Assembly: GCF_003605755.1 (NCBI RefSeq)
Contig: NZ_RAHJ01000003.1
Location: 124,001 to 188,000 of the forward strand
Direction: 5' to 3'
From: Tsuneonella suprasediminis
Lineage (GTDB): Bacteria; Pseudomonadota; Alphaproteobacteria; Sphingomonadales; Sphingomonadaceae
DNA: 64,000 bases
Shown: piece after piece, positions 1-9,401 of the stretch
Layout: every line of letters starts with the position of its first letter
How positions within the stretch are numbered: the first letter of the stretch is position 1
The notes under the pieces: generated by a model
Seen by the model: the letters and a program-made list of their open reading frames with translations, nothing else
Databases searched by the model: none
Told to the model about the DNA's origin: nothing
Position numbers and translations under genes: made by a program

Positions 1-42
1 CATTTCAGTTGTCTGCGGTTTCGTTTTCACAGACGTTTCACA

Positions 43-71
43 TTGTCATTTTTCCGTCCTCAAACTGTCGT
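43..71 (+). promoter_or_regulatory. Candidate triple Pho box upstream of the TonB receptor-phytase unit
   Basis: Three 7-mers lie at an exact 11-bp period: TTGTCAT at 43-49, CCGTCCT at 54-60 and CTGTCGT at 65-71. They match the CTGTCAT half-site of PhoB operators at 6, 5 and 6 of 7 positions, and the separators are 4 bp each. The array ends 53 bp before the receptor start at 125. PhoB binding is inferred from the motif and from the downstream phytase; no other proof is available here. Confidence 0.5.
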
Positions 72-124
72 GAACCGGTAATCGGCCATCCATAGGGGCC
101 TCCCCCGAACAGGGAGGTTCTTGT

Positions 125-2902
125 ATGTTCGTGAAATTTCGTCAGCCCTTGGGGCTGAGCGTCAGCGCGCTTGCGCTGTGTGTTGCCACTCCTGCGCTCG
201 CTGGTGAGCTGCAAGGGTTTGTTGTCGACTCGAGCGAAACCGTCGCGCTGCAAGCGGCGCAGATCAGCATCGTCGAACTGAACCGCACCACTACGGCACA
301 ATCCGACGGCAGCTATATCTTCGGTGATGTGCCAGCCGGCACTTACACCGTTACCGCCAGTTATGTTGGCGCTGCGCCGGTTTCACAAACTGTGACTGTT
401 CCCGCTGAAGGTCGCGTGGAAGCCAATTTCACGATTGGCGGGGAGAGCGACAAGATCATCGTGATCGGCCAATATGCCAATCAGGCCAGCGCTCTGTCGC
501 GCCAGCGTGCCGCTGACGGTGTTGTCAGTGTTTTGACCCGTGACGCCATTGGCCAGTTCCCCGATCAGAATGCTGCGGAATCGCTGCGTCGCTTGCCGGG
601 GATCAACATCCTCGACGATCAGGGCGAAGGGCGCTTTGTTTCGGTGCGTGGGCTTGATCCCAATCTCAACGCAACCTCGCTCAACGGGGTGCGTCTGCCT
701 TCGCCGGAAAGCGATGTGCGGCAGGTCGCGCTCGATGTAATTTCAAGCGACATTATCGAATCGATCACGGTCAAGAAATCGCTGACCCCGGATATGGACG
801 CCGACACCATCGGCGCATCGATCGAAATAAACACCACCAGCGCTTTCGACCGCAAGAAGAACTACTACGCGGTACGGGCCGAAGGCAGCTACAACGATTA
901 TTCGGGCAAACTGACGCCCAAGGGTAGCTTCGATTTCTCTACCCGGTTGGGGGATAATTTCGGCGTCGCGGGCGGCATCAGCTATTACAAGCGCGAATTC
1001 GAAACCGATAATATCGAATCCGATCCGTGGGCAACCGCGCCCGATGGCACTGCCTATTCGCCGGTGCTTGAACTGCGCGATTACGATGTGAAGCGCACCC
1101 GCATCAGCGGCAGCCTGTCGTTCGACTGGCGCGCTTCAGACACCACCACCGCTTATGTACGCGGTAGCTGGTCGCAGTTCGACGATCACGAATACCGCCG
1201 CCGCACGACCTTCGATTTCGGGGAATTCGAAGACGATGGCCCGTCCGCGGTCAGTGGTGATACCGTCACCTTCGATGGTGCGGACAACGATATTACCGTC
1301 GAACGGGACATGAAAGATCGCTTCGAACGCCAGCGTATCCAATCGGTTGTGGTTGGTAGCGATACTGACACCGGCGAATGGAAGCTCAATTGGTCGGCCA
1401 GCTATGCCCGTTCGACCGAACGTGAAGACTGGTCGCTCGATCCAGTGCGCTTCGCTGCCGACTTCGACGATGGCGTGGTGATTGCTGTCGATAATTCCGG
1501 GCGTTACTATCCGACTTACTCGGTCACCAGCGGCGCGGAAGACGTCAACGATCCCACCAAATACACGCTCAACCGGGTGGAACTGACCACCCTGTCGGAC
1601 AGCGTGGACGAAGAATGGGCATTCAAGGGCGATGTAGCGCGCACCTTTGCCGGGGCTGCCGGTGACTTCACCGTGCAGGCCGGCGGTAAGGCACGCCTGC
1701 GCGACAAGAGCTACAACTTTGAAATGCTGCGCTACAAAAAGTCGAAGGACTACACGCTGGCCGATGCATTGGGCGACCAGACCTATCGCCTGATCGATAT
1801 GGGGCCGGTTGCATCGAAAGAAGACACCGCAGACTGGTTTCGCGCCAACGAAGGCGATCTGAAGATCGATGCTTACAAATCGGCGCTGGATTCGGCGGTG
1901 GACGACTACAGTGTCAAAGAAGACATCTATGCCGGATACGCCTTGGGCCGGTGGGATAGCGATACGCTGCGGCTGATCGGTGGTGTCCGTATGGAGCGCA
2001 CCAGGAATACGTTGAACGGGCAGACCGTAATCGACGATGAAGACAACTACGATCTGCCACCGGTAACGCCTGTGACGTTCAAGCGCAGCTATACCGACTG
2101 GCTGCCGAGCCTGACGATGCGCTTCAACACCGATCCCAACCTGATCGCCCGCGCAGCGGTGTACAAGAGCCTGGTGCGGCCCAAGCTGTCGGCTATGGCT
2201 CCGCGCTTCAATGTCAACGAGGATAACGAAGCCAAAGTCGGTAATCCCGATCTCCTGCCATATCGCGCATGGAACGGTGATTTCGGCCTCGACTATTATT
2301 TCGGGGAGAATGCAGGGCTGTCGTTCTCCGCATTCTACAAATCGATCAGCAATTATATCGTTGAGACGCGGTACGACGATTACGCGGTCAATGGTGTGAC
2401 TTACAAAGAGGTATCGACTTACCGTAACGGTGGCAGTGCCGAAGTGGCCGGGTTTGAAGCCAGCTACAGCCAAGCCTACACCATGCTGCCCGCGCCGCTG
2501 GATGGGCTGCTGACTCAGCTCAACTATACTTACACCTATTCGCGTGGTGAACTTGACGATGGGCGGGTGATTCAGCTTCCATCCAACTCGCGCCATACGT
2601 TCAATGCAGTGATTGGGTTCGACAAGGGGCCGATCGATCTGCGCGTTGCCGGCACCTATCGCAGCAAGTATCTCGACGAGGTGGGGAGCGAGGCATCGAA
2701 AGATCGCTGGGTGGACAATCATTTCCAGGTCGATATTTCGCTGAAGTACAAAGTGACCGACAATATCCGTCTGTTTGCTGATTGGGTGAACGTGAACAAC
2801 GCCAAATACTTCGCTTACCAGAACCTCGAAAGTCGTCAGCGCTTGCTGCAGTACGAGGAATATGGCCCGACAGTGAAGTTTGGCGCACGAGTGACGTTCT
2901 GA
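125..2902 (+). CDS. TonB-dependent receptor, probably for inositol phosphate/phytate uptake
   Basis: A 925-residue outer-membrane receptor that would take up a substrate using TonB energy. Residues 1-26 form a signal peptide ending ATPALA. Residues 28-110 look like a carboxypeptidase-regulatory-like (Ig-type) extension, followed by a plug (about 125-245, with the RRLPGINI and VSVRGLDPN segments) and a long beta-barrel ending in a terminal Phe. The arrangement matches the Xanthomonas/Caulobacter-type receptor subfamily. Its stop codon overlaps the start of the phytase gene (TGATG), so the two are almost certainly co-transcribed and translationally coupled, which is the basis for the substrate guess. 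A Pho-box-like array precedes it. Receptor identity is secure; substrate is inferred. Confidence 0.93.
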   Translation: MFVKFRQPLGLSVSALALCVATPALAGELQGFVVDSSETVALQAAQISIVELNRTTTAQSDGSYIFGDVPAGTYTVTASYVGAAPVSQTVTVPAEGRVEANFTIGGESDKIIVIGQYANQASALSRQRAADGVVSVLTRDAIGQFPDQNAAESLRRLPGINILDDQGEGRFVSVRGLDPNLNATSLNGVRLPSPESDVRQVALDVISSDIIESITVKKSLTPDMDADTIGASIEINTTSAFDRKKNYYAVRAEGSYNDYSGKLTPKGSFDFSTRLGDNFGVAGGISYYKREFETDNIESDPWATAPDGTAYSPVLELRDYDVKRTRISGSLSFDWRASDTTTAYVRGSWSQFDDHEYRRRTTFDFGEFEDDGPSAVSGDTVTFDGADNDITVERDMKDRFERQRIQSVVVGSDTDTGEWKLNWSASYARSTEREDWSLDPVRFAADFDDGVVIAVDNSGRYYPTYSVTSGAEDVNDPTKYTLNRVELTTLSDSVDEEWAFKGDVARTFAGAAGDFTVQAGGKARLRDKSYNFEMLRYKKSKDYTLADALGDQTYRLIDMGPVASKEDTADWFRANEGDLKIDAYKSALDSAVDDYSVKEDIYAGYALGRWDSDTLRLIGGVRMERTRNTLNGQTVIDDEDNYDLPPVTPVTFKRSYTDWLPSLTMRFNTDPNLIARAAVYKSLVRPKLSAMAPRFNVNEDNEAKVGNPDLLPYRAWNGDFGLDYYFGENAGLSFSAFYKSISNYIVETRYDDYAVNGVTYKEVSTYRNGGSAEVAGFEASYSQAYTMLPAPLDGLLTQLNYTYTYSRGELDDGRVIQLPSNSRHTFNAVIGFDKGPIDLRVAGTYRSKYLDEVGSEASKDRWVDNHFQVDISLKYKVTDNIRLFADWVNVNNAKYFAYQNLESRQRLLQYEEYGPTVKFGARVTF

Positions 2903-3927
2903 TGCGCGCGCTCTATCGTTACGCCGCGCTTGCTTCGGTCAGTCTGGTCGCCGCTTGCGCTACAGTGCCAGTCGCTGGCGATCCAGTTGTGACGGTTGTC
3001 GCTGCGGGTGAAACCGCCCCTGTTGAAACGGCTGCCGGAACGGATGCTGCGGATGATCCCGCGATCTGGCATAACCCGGACAATCCGGCAGGCAGCCTGA
3101 TTGTCGGCACTGACAAGAAAGCGGGACTGCATCTTTACGACATGAACGGAAAGGGTGTCGATTTCGATCCGGGCGGCAAGCTCAACAACGTCGATCTCGT
3201 TTCGTCCGGCCTTCATGGGGTGATCGTTGCCGCAAGCGATCGCAACGATCCGCTCCATGCGCGGATGCGGGTTTATCGGCTCAACACCGCCGCGCGGAAG
3301 CTGGAGTTGCTGGGCGAAGCCGATGCAGGGAAGGGAGAAGCCTATGGCTTCTGCATGGCCATGCGGGGCGATGATATTCTTACCTATTCGGCTTTGAAGG
3401 ACGGGACCGTTCGCGAATTTCGGCTGGATGTGTCGCAAGGGACAGCCGTGAGCATTCCCTTGCGGACAATGAAGCTGGCGACACAGATCGAAGGGTGCGT
3501 GGTCGATCCGCGCGATGGCACGCTCTATGTCGGGGAAGAAGACGTCGGCGTCTGGCGTTTTGCAGCCGGATCAACCGAAGGCACGATGTTCGCTCCGGTT
3601 GATCGTAAGATGCTGGTGGCCGATGTTGAGGGCCTTGCGATTATGCCCGAAGGCGAAAGCGGCGGCTATCTTGTTGCATCGAGCCAGGGGGACAGCGCTT
3701 ATGCTGTGTACCAGTTGGCCGATGGTAAGCCCGTCGGGCGGTTCCGCATCGCTGCAGGCAAGTTTGGTGCAGTCGAGGAAACTGATGGTATCGACCTTAT
3801 CGGCGGCAGTTTCGGTCCGGGCTATCCGCAGGGTCTGTTCGTGGCGCAGGATGGCCAGAACGCGCCTGCTGCACAGAATTTCAAGCTGGTATCATGGGCC
3901 GATATTCTGGCGGCTTTGGGACGGTAA
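2902..3927 (+). CDS. Beta-propeller phytase, lipoprotein
   Basis: A 341-residue beta-propeller (BPP) phytase, which releases phosphate from inositol hexakisphosphate in a calcium-dependent reaction. Family landmarks are visible in order: DDPAIW at 51-56, IVGTDKKAGL at about 67-76, then QIEGCVV, LYVGEEDVGVWRF, LVADVEGLAIM, TDGIDL and a final LFVAQDGQN. Length fits the single-domain family. The N-terminus has a lipobox, VAAC, with Cys19, so it should be lipid-anchored, either in the periplasm or at the outer membrane. I chose the ATG at 2902, which overlaps the receptor stop codon. A longer in-frame reading from 2782 lies wholly inside the receptor gene and is unlikely. It probably acts with the upstream receptor to obtain phosphate from phytate. 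Confidence 0.93.
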   Translation: MRALYRYAALASVSLVAACATVPVAGDPVVTVVAAGETAPVETAAGTDAADDPAIWHNPDNPAGSLIVGTDKKAGLHLYDMNGKGVDFDPGGKLNNVDLVSSGLHGVIVAASDRNDPLHARMRVYRLNTAARKLELLGEADAGKGEAYGFCMAMRGDDILTYSALKDGTVREFRLDVSQGTAVSIPLRTMKLATQIEGCVVDPRDGTLYVGEEDVGVWRFAAGSTEGTMFAPVDRKMLVADVEGLAIMPEGESGGYLVASSQGDSAYAVYQLADGKPVGRFRIAAGKFGAVEETDGIDLIGGSFGPGYPQGLFVAQDGQNAPAAQNFKLVSWADILAALGR

Positions 3928-3973
3928 TATTTCAACTACTTCGTTGGTTTTTCGATGAAGTGGCAGCTGAAGC

Positions 3974-4010
3974 AAAAACGGGGAGGGACGTTACGCCCCT
4001 CCCCGTTTTT
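3974..4010. terminator. Bidirectional rho-independent terminator
   Basis: A perfect 14-bp stem (3974-3987 with 3997-4010) with a 9-base loop; the stem starts in an A-run and ends in a T-run, so it can terminate in both directions. It sits between the convergent phytase (end 3927) and typA (end 4081). Confidence 0.9.
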
Positions 4011-4080
4011 GTGTCTGTTCTCAGGGCGTGGCGCTCTACGCCTTCACACCCTTGAAAGGTTAGGCTCAGGACAGGACAAA

Positions 4081-5895
4081 TCAGTCGCCCTTGCGCTTGG
4101 CCTTTTTGCGTTCGTGCGGATCGAGAATGGCCTTACGCAGCCGGATCGATTTGGGCGTCACTTCGACCATTTCGTCGTCATCGATGTAGGCGATCGACTG
4201 TTCGAGAGTCATCACAGTCGGCGGAGTGAGGCGGATCGCATCGTCCTTGCCAGTCGAACGGAAGTTGGTCAGCTGCTTTGATTTCAGCGGATTGACTTCG
4301 AGGTCTTCGGGCTTGGCGTTTTCCCCGATAATCATCCCTTCATACACCTTGGCCTGCGGGCCAAGGAACAGGATGCCGCGCTCTTCCAGTGCGTTGAGTG
4401 CGTAGCCCACTGCATCGCCGGTGGCGTTGGAGATGAGTACGCCGTTGGGCCTTCCTTCGATCGGGCCTTTATGCGGGCCGTATTTCTCGAACAGGCGGTT
4501 CATGATTCCGGTGCCGCGCGTGTCGGACAGGAATTCGCCATGATAGCCGATCAGGCCGCGGCTGGGGGCTGAGAATGTGATGCGGGTTTTGCCAACACCG
4601 CTCGGCCGCATTTCAGTCAGCTCGGCTTTGCGGCGCTGCATCTTTTCGACAACGGTGCCTGAGTGTTCGTCGTCCACATCGATCACGACCTGTTCGTATG
4701 GTTCCATACGCTGGCCGTTTTCTTCCTGAAACAACACGCGCGGACGGCTGATGCCCAGCTCGAACCCTTCGCGGCGCATCGTCTCAATCAACACACCGAG
4801 CTGAAGTTCGCCGCGCCCGGCCACTTCGAAGCTGTCCTTGTCGTGGCTTTCCGTCACACGGATCGCGACGTTGGTTTCCGCTTCGCGCATCAGGCGGTCG
4901 CGGATCATGCGACTGGTGACTTTATCACCTTCGCGCCCAGCCAGCGGGCTGTCGTTGACGGCAAAGCGCATCGACAGCGTGGGCGGATCGATGGGTTGCG
5001 CGGCAATCGGTTCGCTCACCACCGGATCGGCGATGGTGTTGGACACGGTGGCTTTTTCCAGACCAGCCAGTGCGATGATGTCACCCGCCTTGGCATTTTC
5101 CACTGGTACACGTTCCAGCCCACGGAAGCTCATCAGCTTGGTTGCCCGGCCGACTTCGATCACGTTGCCTTCCGCGTCGAGCGCGCGGATCGGATCGTTG
5201 ATCTTCAGCTTGCCCGACTGAACCCGCCCGGTCAGTACGCGGCCCATGAAGCTATCGCGATCGAGCAGGGTGGCAAGGAAGCTGAACGGAGCATCTTCAT
5301 CCAGATCGGGCGCAGGTACATGATCGACGATGCGCTGAAACAGCGGAGTCAGATCGCCGCTGCGGGCTTCCTGATCTTCGCTCGCGTATCCTTCACGGCC
5401 CGATGCGTAGAGGACGGGAAAGTCGAGTTGCTCGTCCTTCGCGTCGAGGTTGACGAACAGATCGAACACTTCGTCGAGAACTTCTTGCGGGCGTCCATCA
5501 GGGCGATCGATCTTGTTGACCACGACGATAGGCCTGAGGCCCAGGCCCAAAGCCTTGCCGGTCACGAACTTGGTCTGCGGCATCGCGCCTTCGGCACTAT
5601 CCACCAGCAGAATCACGCCATCGACCATACTGAGGATGCGTTCGACTTCGGCGCCAAAATCGGCGTGTCCGGGGGTGTCGATAATATTGATGCGGGTGCC
5701 GTTCCATTCGATGGAGGTCGGCTTGGCAAGAATCGTGATCCCACGTTCTTTTTCCAGATCGCCCGAATCCATTGCGCGTTCGTCGACACGCTGGTTATCG
5801 CGGAAAGTGCCGGATTGGCGGAATAGCTGGTCGACAAGCGTGGTCTTGCCGTGATCGACGTGAGCAATAATTGCCACGTTGCGGAGCGAGGTCAT
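4081..5895 (-). CDS. typA: Ribosome-associated GTPase TypA/BipA
   Basis: A 604-residue translational GTPase that binds the ribosome and supports growth under stress. The G1 motif AHVDHGKT is at residues 11-18, followed by the switch region with GITI, the G3 motif DTPGHADFG and the G4 motif NKID. The later domains include EF-G-like domains II/III/V and the TypA-specific C-terminal part ([13 protein letters not shown] and QSIAYI segments). Length is normal for the family. The ATG at 5895 gives the canonical [17 protein letters not shown] start. It is a single-gene unit facing away from the next TonB receptor and sharing the terminator at 3974-4010 with phytase. Confidence 0.97.
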   Translation of the reverse strand: MTSLRNVAIIAHVDHGKTTLVDQLFRQSGTFRDNQRVDERAMDSGDLEKERGITILAKPTSIEWNGTRINIIDTPGHADFGAEVERILSMVDGVILLVDSAEGAMPQTKFVTGKALGLGLRPIVVVNKIDRPDGRPQEVLDEVFDLFVNLDAKDEQLDFPVLYASGREGYASEDQEARSGDLTPLFQRIVDHVPAPDLDEDAPFSFLATLLDRDSFMGRVLTGRVQSGKLKINDPIRALDAEGNVIEVGRATKLMSFRGLERVPVENAKAGDIIALAGLEKATVSNTIADPVVSEPIAAQPIDPPTLSMRFAVNDSPLAGREGDKVTSRMIRDRLMREAETNVAIRVTESHDKDSFEVAGRGELQLGVLIETMRREGFELGISRPRVLFQEENGQRMEPYEQVVIDVDDEHSGTVVEKMQRRKAELTEMRPSGVGKTRITFSAPSRGLIGYHGEFLSDTRGTGIMNRLFEKYGPHKGPIEGRPNGVLISNATGDAVGYALNALEERGILFLGPQAKVYEGMIIGENAKPEDLEVNPLKSKQLTNFRSTGKDDAIRLTPPTVMTLEQSIAYIDDDEMVEVTPKSIRLRKAILDPHERKKAKRKGD

Positions 5896-6185
5896 GAGTC
5901 AATTCCGAATTGTCAGATAACGCGGCAAGGTTTGCGGCACGTTTGTGCCGCGCCCCCTAGCGGACGATAGAGCGAGCGGCAAGTGATTGCTGCGTTGCAA
6001 CATTGTTGCTTGGCTGTGTCGCACTGGCAACATAGCTCTCTGAATTCGATAACGATTGAAACCACCTCTTGTGTAACTGAAGACAAATGATAAATTTGAG
6101 CGGTTAAACAAGTCTGGGAGCTTGTGTCGCAAAGTTTGCGCTCAGGTATCCCCGCTAAATCTGGAACAGAGGATACCTGCATTTC

Positions 6186-8885
6186 ATGAACAGTTTCCGT
6201 TTGCGCCTTGCGGATCGCACCCGTTTTGCCCTGCTCGCCGGCGTTGCCATTACTGTCTCCCCTGCCGTCGCTGTCGCGCAGGATGGCACTGAAGATGTCG
6301 CTACTCCCGCACAGGCACGCGAACAGGCCGGGGAAGCTGAGGCCGGAGTCGGCAATGCTATTATCGTGACGGCGACCAAGCGCGCGCAGACTCTGCAGGA
6401 TGTGCCGGTGGCCGTGTCGGTGACGACCGCTGAAACGATCGAACGTGCCCAGATCCGCGACGTATCGGATCTGTCCAGCGTCGTGCCCTCATTGAAGGTG
6501 ACGCAGAGCCAGAACGCCTTTGCCACTACATATTCGATCCGCGGTTTCGGCACCAGCGGTAACAATATCGGTCTGGAACCGTCAGTCGCGGTGTTCGTCG
6601 ATGGTGTTTATCGTAGCCGTTCGATGTCGCAGATCAGCGACCTGCCCGATATCGAGCGGGTCGAAGTGTTGCGTGGCCCTCAGTCCACGCTGTTCGGCAA
6701 GAATGCCAGCGCAGGCGTGATCTCCATCGTGACCAAGAGCCCGTCCTTCACGCCGCATGGCAGCATCGAAGCAAGTTATGGCAATTTCAACGATATCGTT
6801 GCCAAGGGTTACCTGACCGGACCGATCAGCGACACGATAGCGGCATCGATTTCCGGCGGTTATCACAGTCGCGACGGGTACGTGACCAACCTTTATAACG
6901 GTGACGATATCGGCAATCGCAACCGTTGGTTCGCACGGGGTCAGGTATTGTTCGAACCGTCCAGCGATTTCAAATTCCGGGTAATCGGCGACTACGACGA
7001 AATCGACGAAAAATGCTGTGCCGTGTTCAACCTGCGCCCCTCGGCCGCAACTGCCGCGGTCATGGCCGTAGGCGGGATGGTCAACGATTATCAGGGTGTG
7101 CCGGGCGCGGACGAAGTTTACACCGATGTCGTTCCCAGCAACAAAGTGCGGAACTGGGGCGTTTCGGGTCAGGCTGACTATACGATGGGTGCTCTGACGC
7201 TGACCAGCATCACCGCCTATCGTGAAACCAAGCTTGAAGCCGATCAGGATGTCGATTTCACCAGTGCTCCGCTGGCCTCTGGCGCGAATGTTGGCCAGGC
7301 GAACCTCAATACGTTTACGCAGGAACTGCGTATCGCCAGCGATTTTGACGGTCCGCTCAACTTCCTGCTCGGTGGTTATTACTTCAACGAAGTGGCCGAG
7401 ACACACGACCAGATCGTTTATGGCGATGCGTTCCGCGATTACGCTAACCTGCTGATCCAGTCCGCCAGTGGTGGGGCCTATTCGATTCCCACGCTTGAAA
7501 CGACTTTCAGCGCGCTCACTGGCAATGACTACACCGGCCAGTTTTTCGCTTCGGGCCAGGGCCTGTTCAACAACATGCGCCAGAAGGATGAAGCGTGGTC
7601 GATTTTCGGCAATGTCGACTTTGAAATGGCCGCTGGTCTTACGCTTACGCTTGGTGCGAACTATACCCGCGACACCAAGAAGGTAACGTCGAACACAACC
7701 AGCACCGACGTGTTCTCCGGCCTTGATCTGACAAGCATTGGCCAGACAGCGATCTATCAGCAGGCTCTGGCCACACAGGTCGGCACGCTGTTGGGCTTGG
7801 GGCAGCCCGCCAACGCAACTCAGATTGCTGCTTTTGCAGGGAACAATCCTGCAGGGTACCAGCAGGTGCAGGCCGGGGTTCAGGCCTACGCTGCTGCAAA
7901 TGCCGACAATCCGGCGGTCAATCCGTTACTCAGCCTCACCTCGCTGCAGTTCCTGCCGCCGTTCCAGAACTTCCCCAATGCAGTGGAAGATGGCCGGTTC
8001 AGCGATGGCGACTGGAGTTGGACTGCACGACTTGCGTATGAATTCAGCCCAACGCTGAATGCCTATGCGTCGTGGTCGACGGGCTACAAGGCGGCCAGCT
8101 ATAACCTGTCACGCGATAGCCGTCCTTCACCGACGGACTACGCCGCACTGGTTCAACAAGGGCTGGCAGTCACCAATTTGCGTGCTGGTTCGCGCTACGC
8201 TCAGCCGGAAGATTCGGAAGTCTATGAAATTGGGTTGAAGGGTAACTGGGGGTTGGCCGCGGCCAACCTGACTGTCTTCAAACAGTCGATCAGCAACTTC
8301 CAGACCAACACCTTCACCGGCACCGGCTATGTCTTTGCCAATGCGGGCAAACAGTCGACCTGGGGTGTCGAATTCGATGGGTATGTCCGTCCGACCGATC
8401 AGCTTACACTGACGCTGGCGATGACTTATCTCGATCCGAAATACGACGATTTCACGAACTCGCCCTTCGGGGATCTTTCCGGCGAGACGGTTACTGGTAT
8501 TCCCAAGCTGTCGGCTGTCTGGGGTGCGACGTGGGATCAGCCGGTGGGTGACGATCATCTGATCCTGCATGCCGATTTCGCTTATTCGGCACCGTATCAG
8601 ATTGAGCCGGGTCTGCTGGCGTTCGCAGTCCGCAATCCCGATGGAACGTTGGATTATGAGCCCGCACGTGCAGCGGCGCGCCCATATCGCAACGAGACCA
8701 CCAATCTCAACGCATCGATTACTTATGCGATGGCCAACGGTTTCGAGCTGTCGGTGTGGGGTCGCAACCTGCTTGACGACCGCAACATCACCGGCGTGTT
8801 TGACTCGGTGGCTCAGGCAGGTTCGATTTCAGGCTATACCGATCAGCCGCGCACTTATGGTGTTTCGGCCCGGTTTAAATTCTGA
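6186..8885 (+). CDS. TonB-dependent receptor, substrate unknown
   Basis: An 899-residue outer-membrane receptor. A signal peptide ends around residue 31 (AVAVA). A TonB-box-like segment, IIVTATKR, lies near residues 59-66, followed by the plug with DVPVAVSV, SIRGFGTSG and VEVLRGPQSTLFGKN, then a barrel ending in ARFKF with terminal Phe. It belongs to the large FecA/CirA-like group common in sphingomonads and differs from the receptor at 125 in lacking the N-terminal regulatory-like extension. No metabolic or regulatory partner adjoins it; it is flanked by typA on one side and a 500-bp gap on the other, so the substrate cannot be inferred. Confidence 0.93.
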   Translation: MNSFRLRLADRTRFALLAGVAITVSPAVAVAQDGTEDVATPAQAREQAGEAEAGVGNAIIVTATKRAQTLQDVPVAVSVTTAETIERAQIRDVSDLSSVVPSLKVTQSQNAFATTYSIRGFGTSGNNIGLEPSVAVFVDGVYRSRSMSQISDLPDIERVEVLRGPQSTLFGKNASAGVISIVTKSPSFTPHGSIEASYGNFNDIVAKGYLTGPISDTIAASISGGYHSRDGYVTNLYNGDDIGNRNRWFARGQVLFEPSSDFKFRVIGDYDEIDEKCCAVFNLRPSAATAAVMAVGGMVNDYQGVPGADEVYTDVVPSNKVRNWGVSGQADYTMGALTLTSITAYRETKLEADQDVDFTSAPLASGANVGQANLNTFTQELRIASDFDGPLNFLLGGYYFNEVAETHDQIVYGDAFRDYANLLIQSASGGAYSIPTLETTFSALTGNDYTGQFFASGQGLFNNMRQKDEAWSIFGNVDFEMAAGLTLTLGANYTRDTKKVTSNTTSTDVFSGLDLTSIGQTAIYQQALATQVGTLLGLGQPANATQIAAFAGNNPAGYQQVQAGVQAYAAANADNPAVNPLLSLTSLQFLPPFQNFPNAVEDGRFSDGDWSWTARLAYEFSPTLNAYASWSTGYKAASYNLSRDSRPSPTDYAALVQQGLAVTNLRAGSRYAQPEDSEVYEIGLKGNWGLAAANLTVFKQSISNFQTNTFTGTGYVFANAGKQSTWGVEFDGYVRPTDQLTLTLAMTYLDPKYDDFTNSPFGDLSGETVTGIPKLSAVWGATWDQPVGDDHLILHADFAYSAPYQIEPGLLAFAVRNPDGTLDYEPARAAARPYRNETTNLNASITYAMANGFELSVWGRNLLDDRNITGVFDSVAQAGSISGYTDQPRTYGVSARFKF

Positions 8886-8908
8886 TCTTACTGTAAATTC
8901 GCAATTGG

Positions 8909-8936
8909 AAGGGGCCTCGCTTATGGGGCCTCTTCT
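8909..8936 (+). terminator. Probable terminator of the second TonB receptor
   Basis: Arms AAGGGGCC (8909-8916) and GGCCTCTT (8927-8934) pair over 8 bp with one G-U wobble and a 10-base loop, 24 bp after the stop codon, followed by a short T-rich stretch. Confidence 0.6.
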
Positions 8937-9030
8937 CATTTGTCACAGTAGGTTCTTTGTTATCTGACACTGCGCGTGGAATCTGAATGGGAGGTGTGTG
9001 ATCATTGATCCGTCCATTAGGCAGCCCTGC

Positions 9031-9162
9031 TTAGGTTTCTTGCTCAGATGATGGTCCCGCATTTCCCATGATCTCATTGATCAGGCGCAGTAGTCGAGGT
9101 GGGGCGCTGCCATTCAAAAATTGAGTCACGCATTGGGAAGATGCCTGGTTCTCGGCATTCAT
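9031..9162 (-). pseudogene. Possible gene remnant or 43-residue small ORF
   Basis: In an otherwise empty 500-bp gap, one reverse frame stays open from a stop at 9226-9228 to the TAA at 9031-9033, 65 sense codons, and its text looks protein-like, with segments such as FLNGSAPPRLLRLINEIMGN. The only in-frame ATG is at 9162 and has no ribosome-binding site. I do not recognise the family. It could be the C-terminal stump of a lost gene or chance. The surrounding DNA is much richer in A+T than the rest of the window. Confidence 0.25.
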
Positions 9163-9214
9163 AGTTAGCGCGCAGGCTGAGAGAGTCGCATTGCGATTAC
9201 GATCATCTTGGTAA

Positions 9215-9383
9215 TTCCGCCAAATCTATATGGGGGAGAGGCGCATATTTCCGATGTCACAGTCATACGCAAATATCTGACTGGTAATATTAATTTGTTT
9301 CAATAAAATAATTCACACGTTTAGTAAGATGTAAATATCATTACCCATCATTTTTTCAAATGTAAATTAAGTCATTAATTTTA
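9215..9383. other. AT-rich intergenic stretch with an inverted repeat at the next gene start
   Basis: This stretch is markedly AT-rich against a GC-rich background. A perfect 9-bp inverted repeat (CCCATCATT at 9344-9352 and AATGATGGG at 9383-9391) encloses the translation start region of the following membrane protein. The rest of the 8886-9383 gap holds only the terminator and the ORF remnant noted separately. Confidence 0.5.
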
Positions 9384-9401
9384 ATGATGGGGTTTGGTTT
9401 A

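Noticed and set aside
1136-2722. Long reverse-strand open frame (528 codons) opposite the first TonB receptor
   Set aside because: It lies entirely within the receptor gene on the other strand, has no motif, and the receptor is complete. GC-rich DNA often leaves such antisense frames open.
2782-2901. Upstream extension of the phytase reading frame
   Set aside because: It falls inside the receptor gene and removes the lipoprotein signal from the N-terminus.
4663-5826. Long forward open frame opposite typA
   Set aside because: Antisense shadow of a fully conserved GTPase gene.
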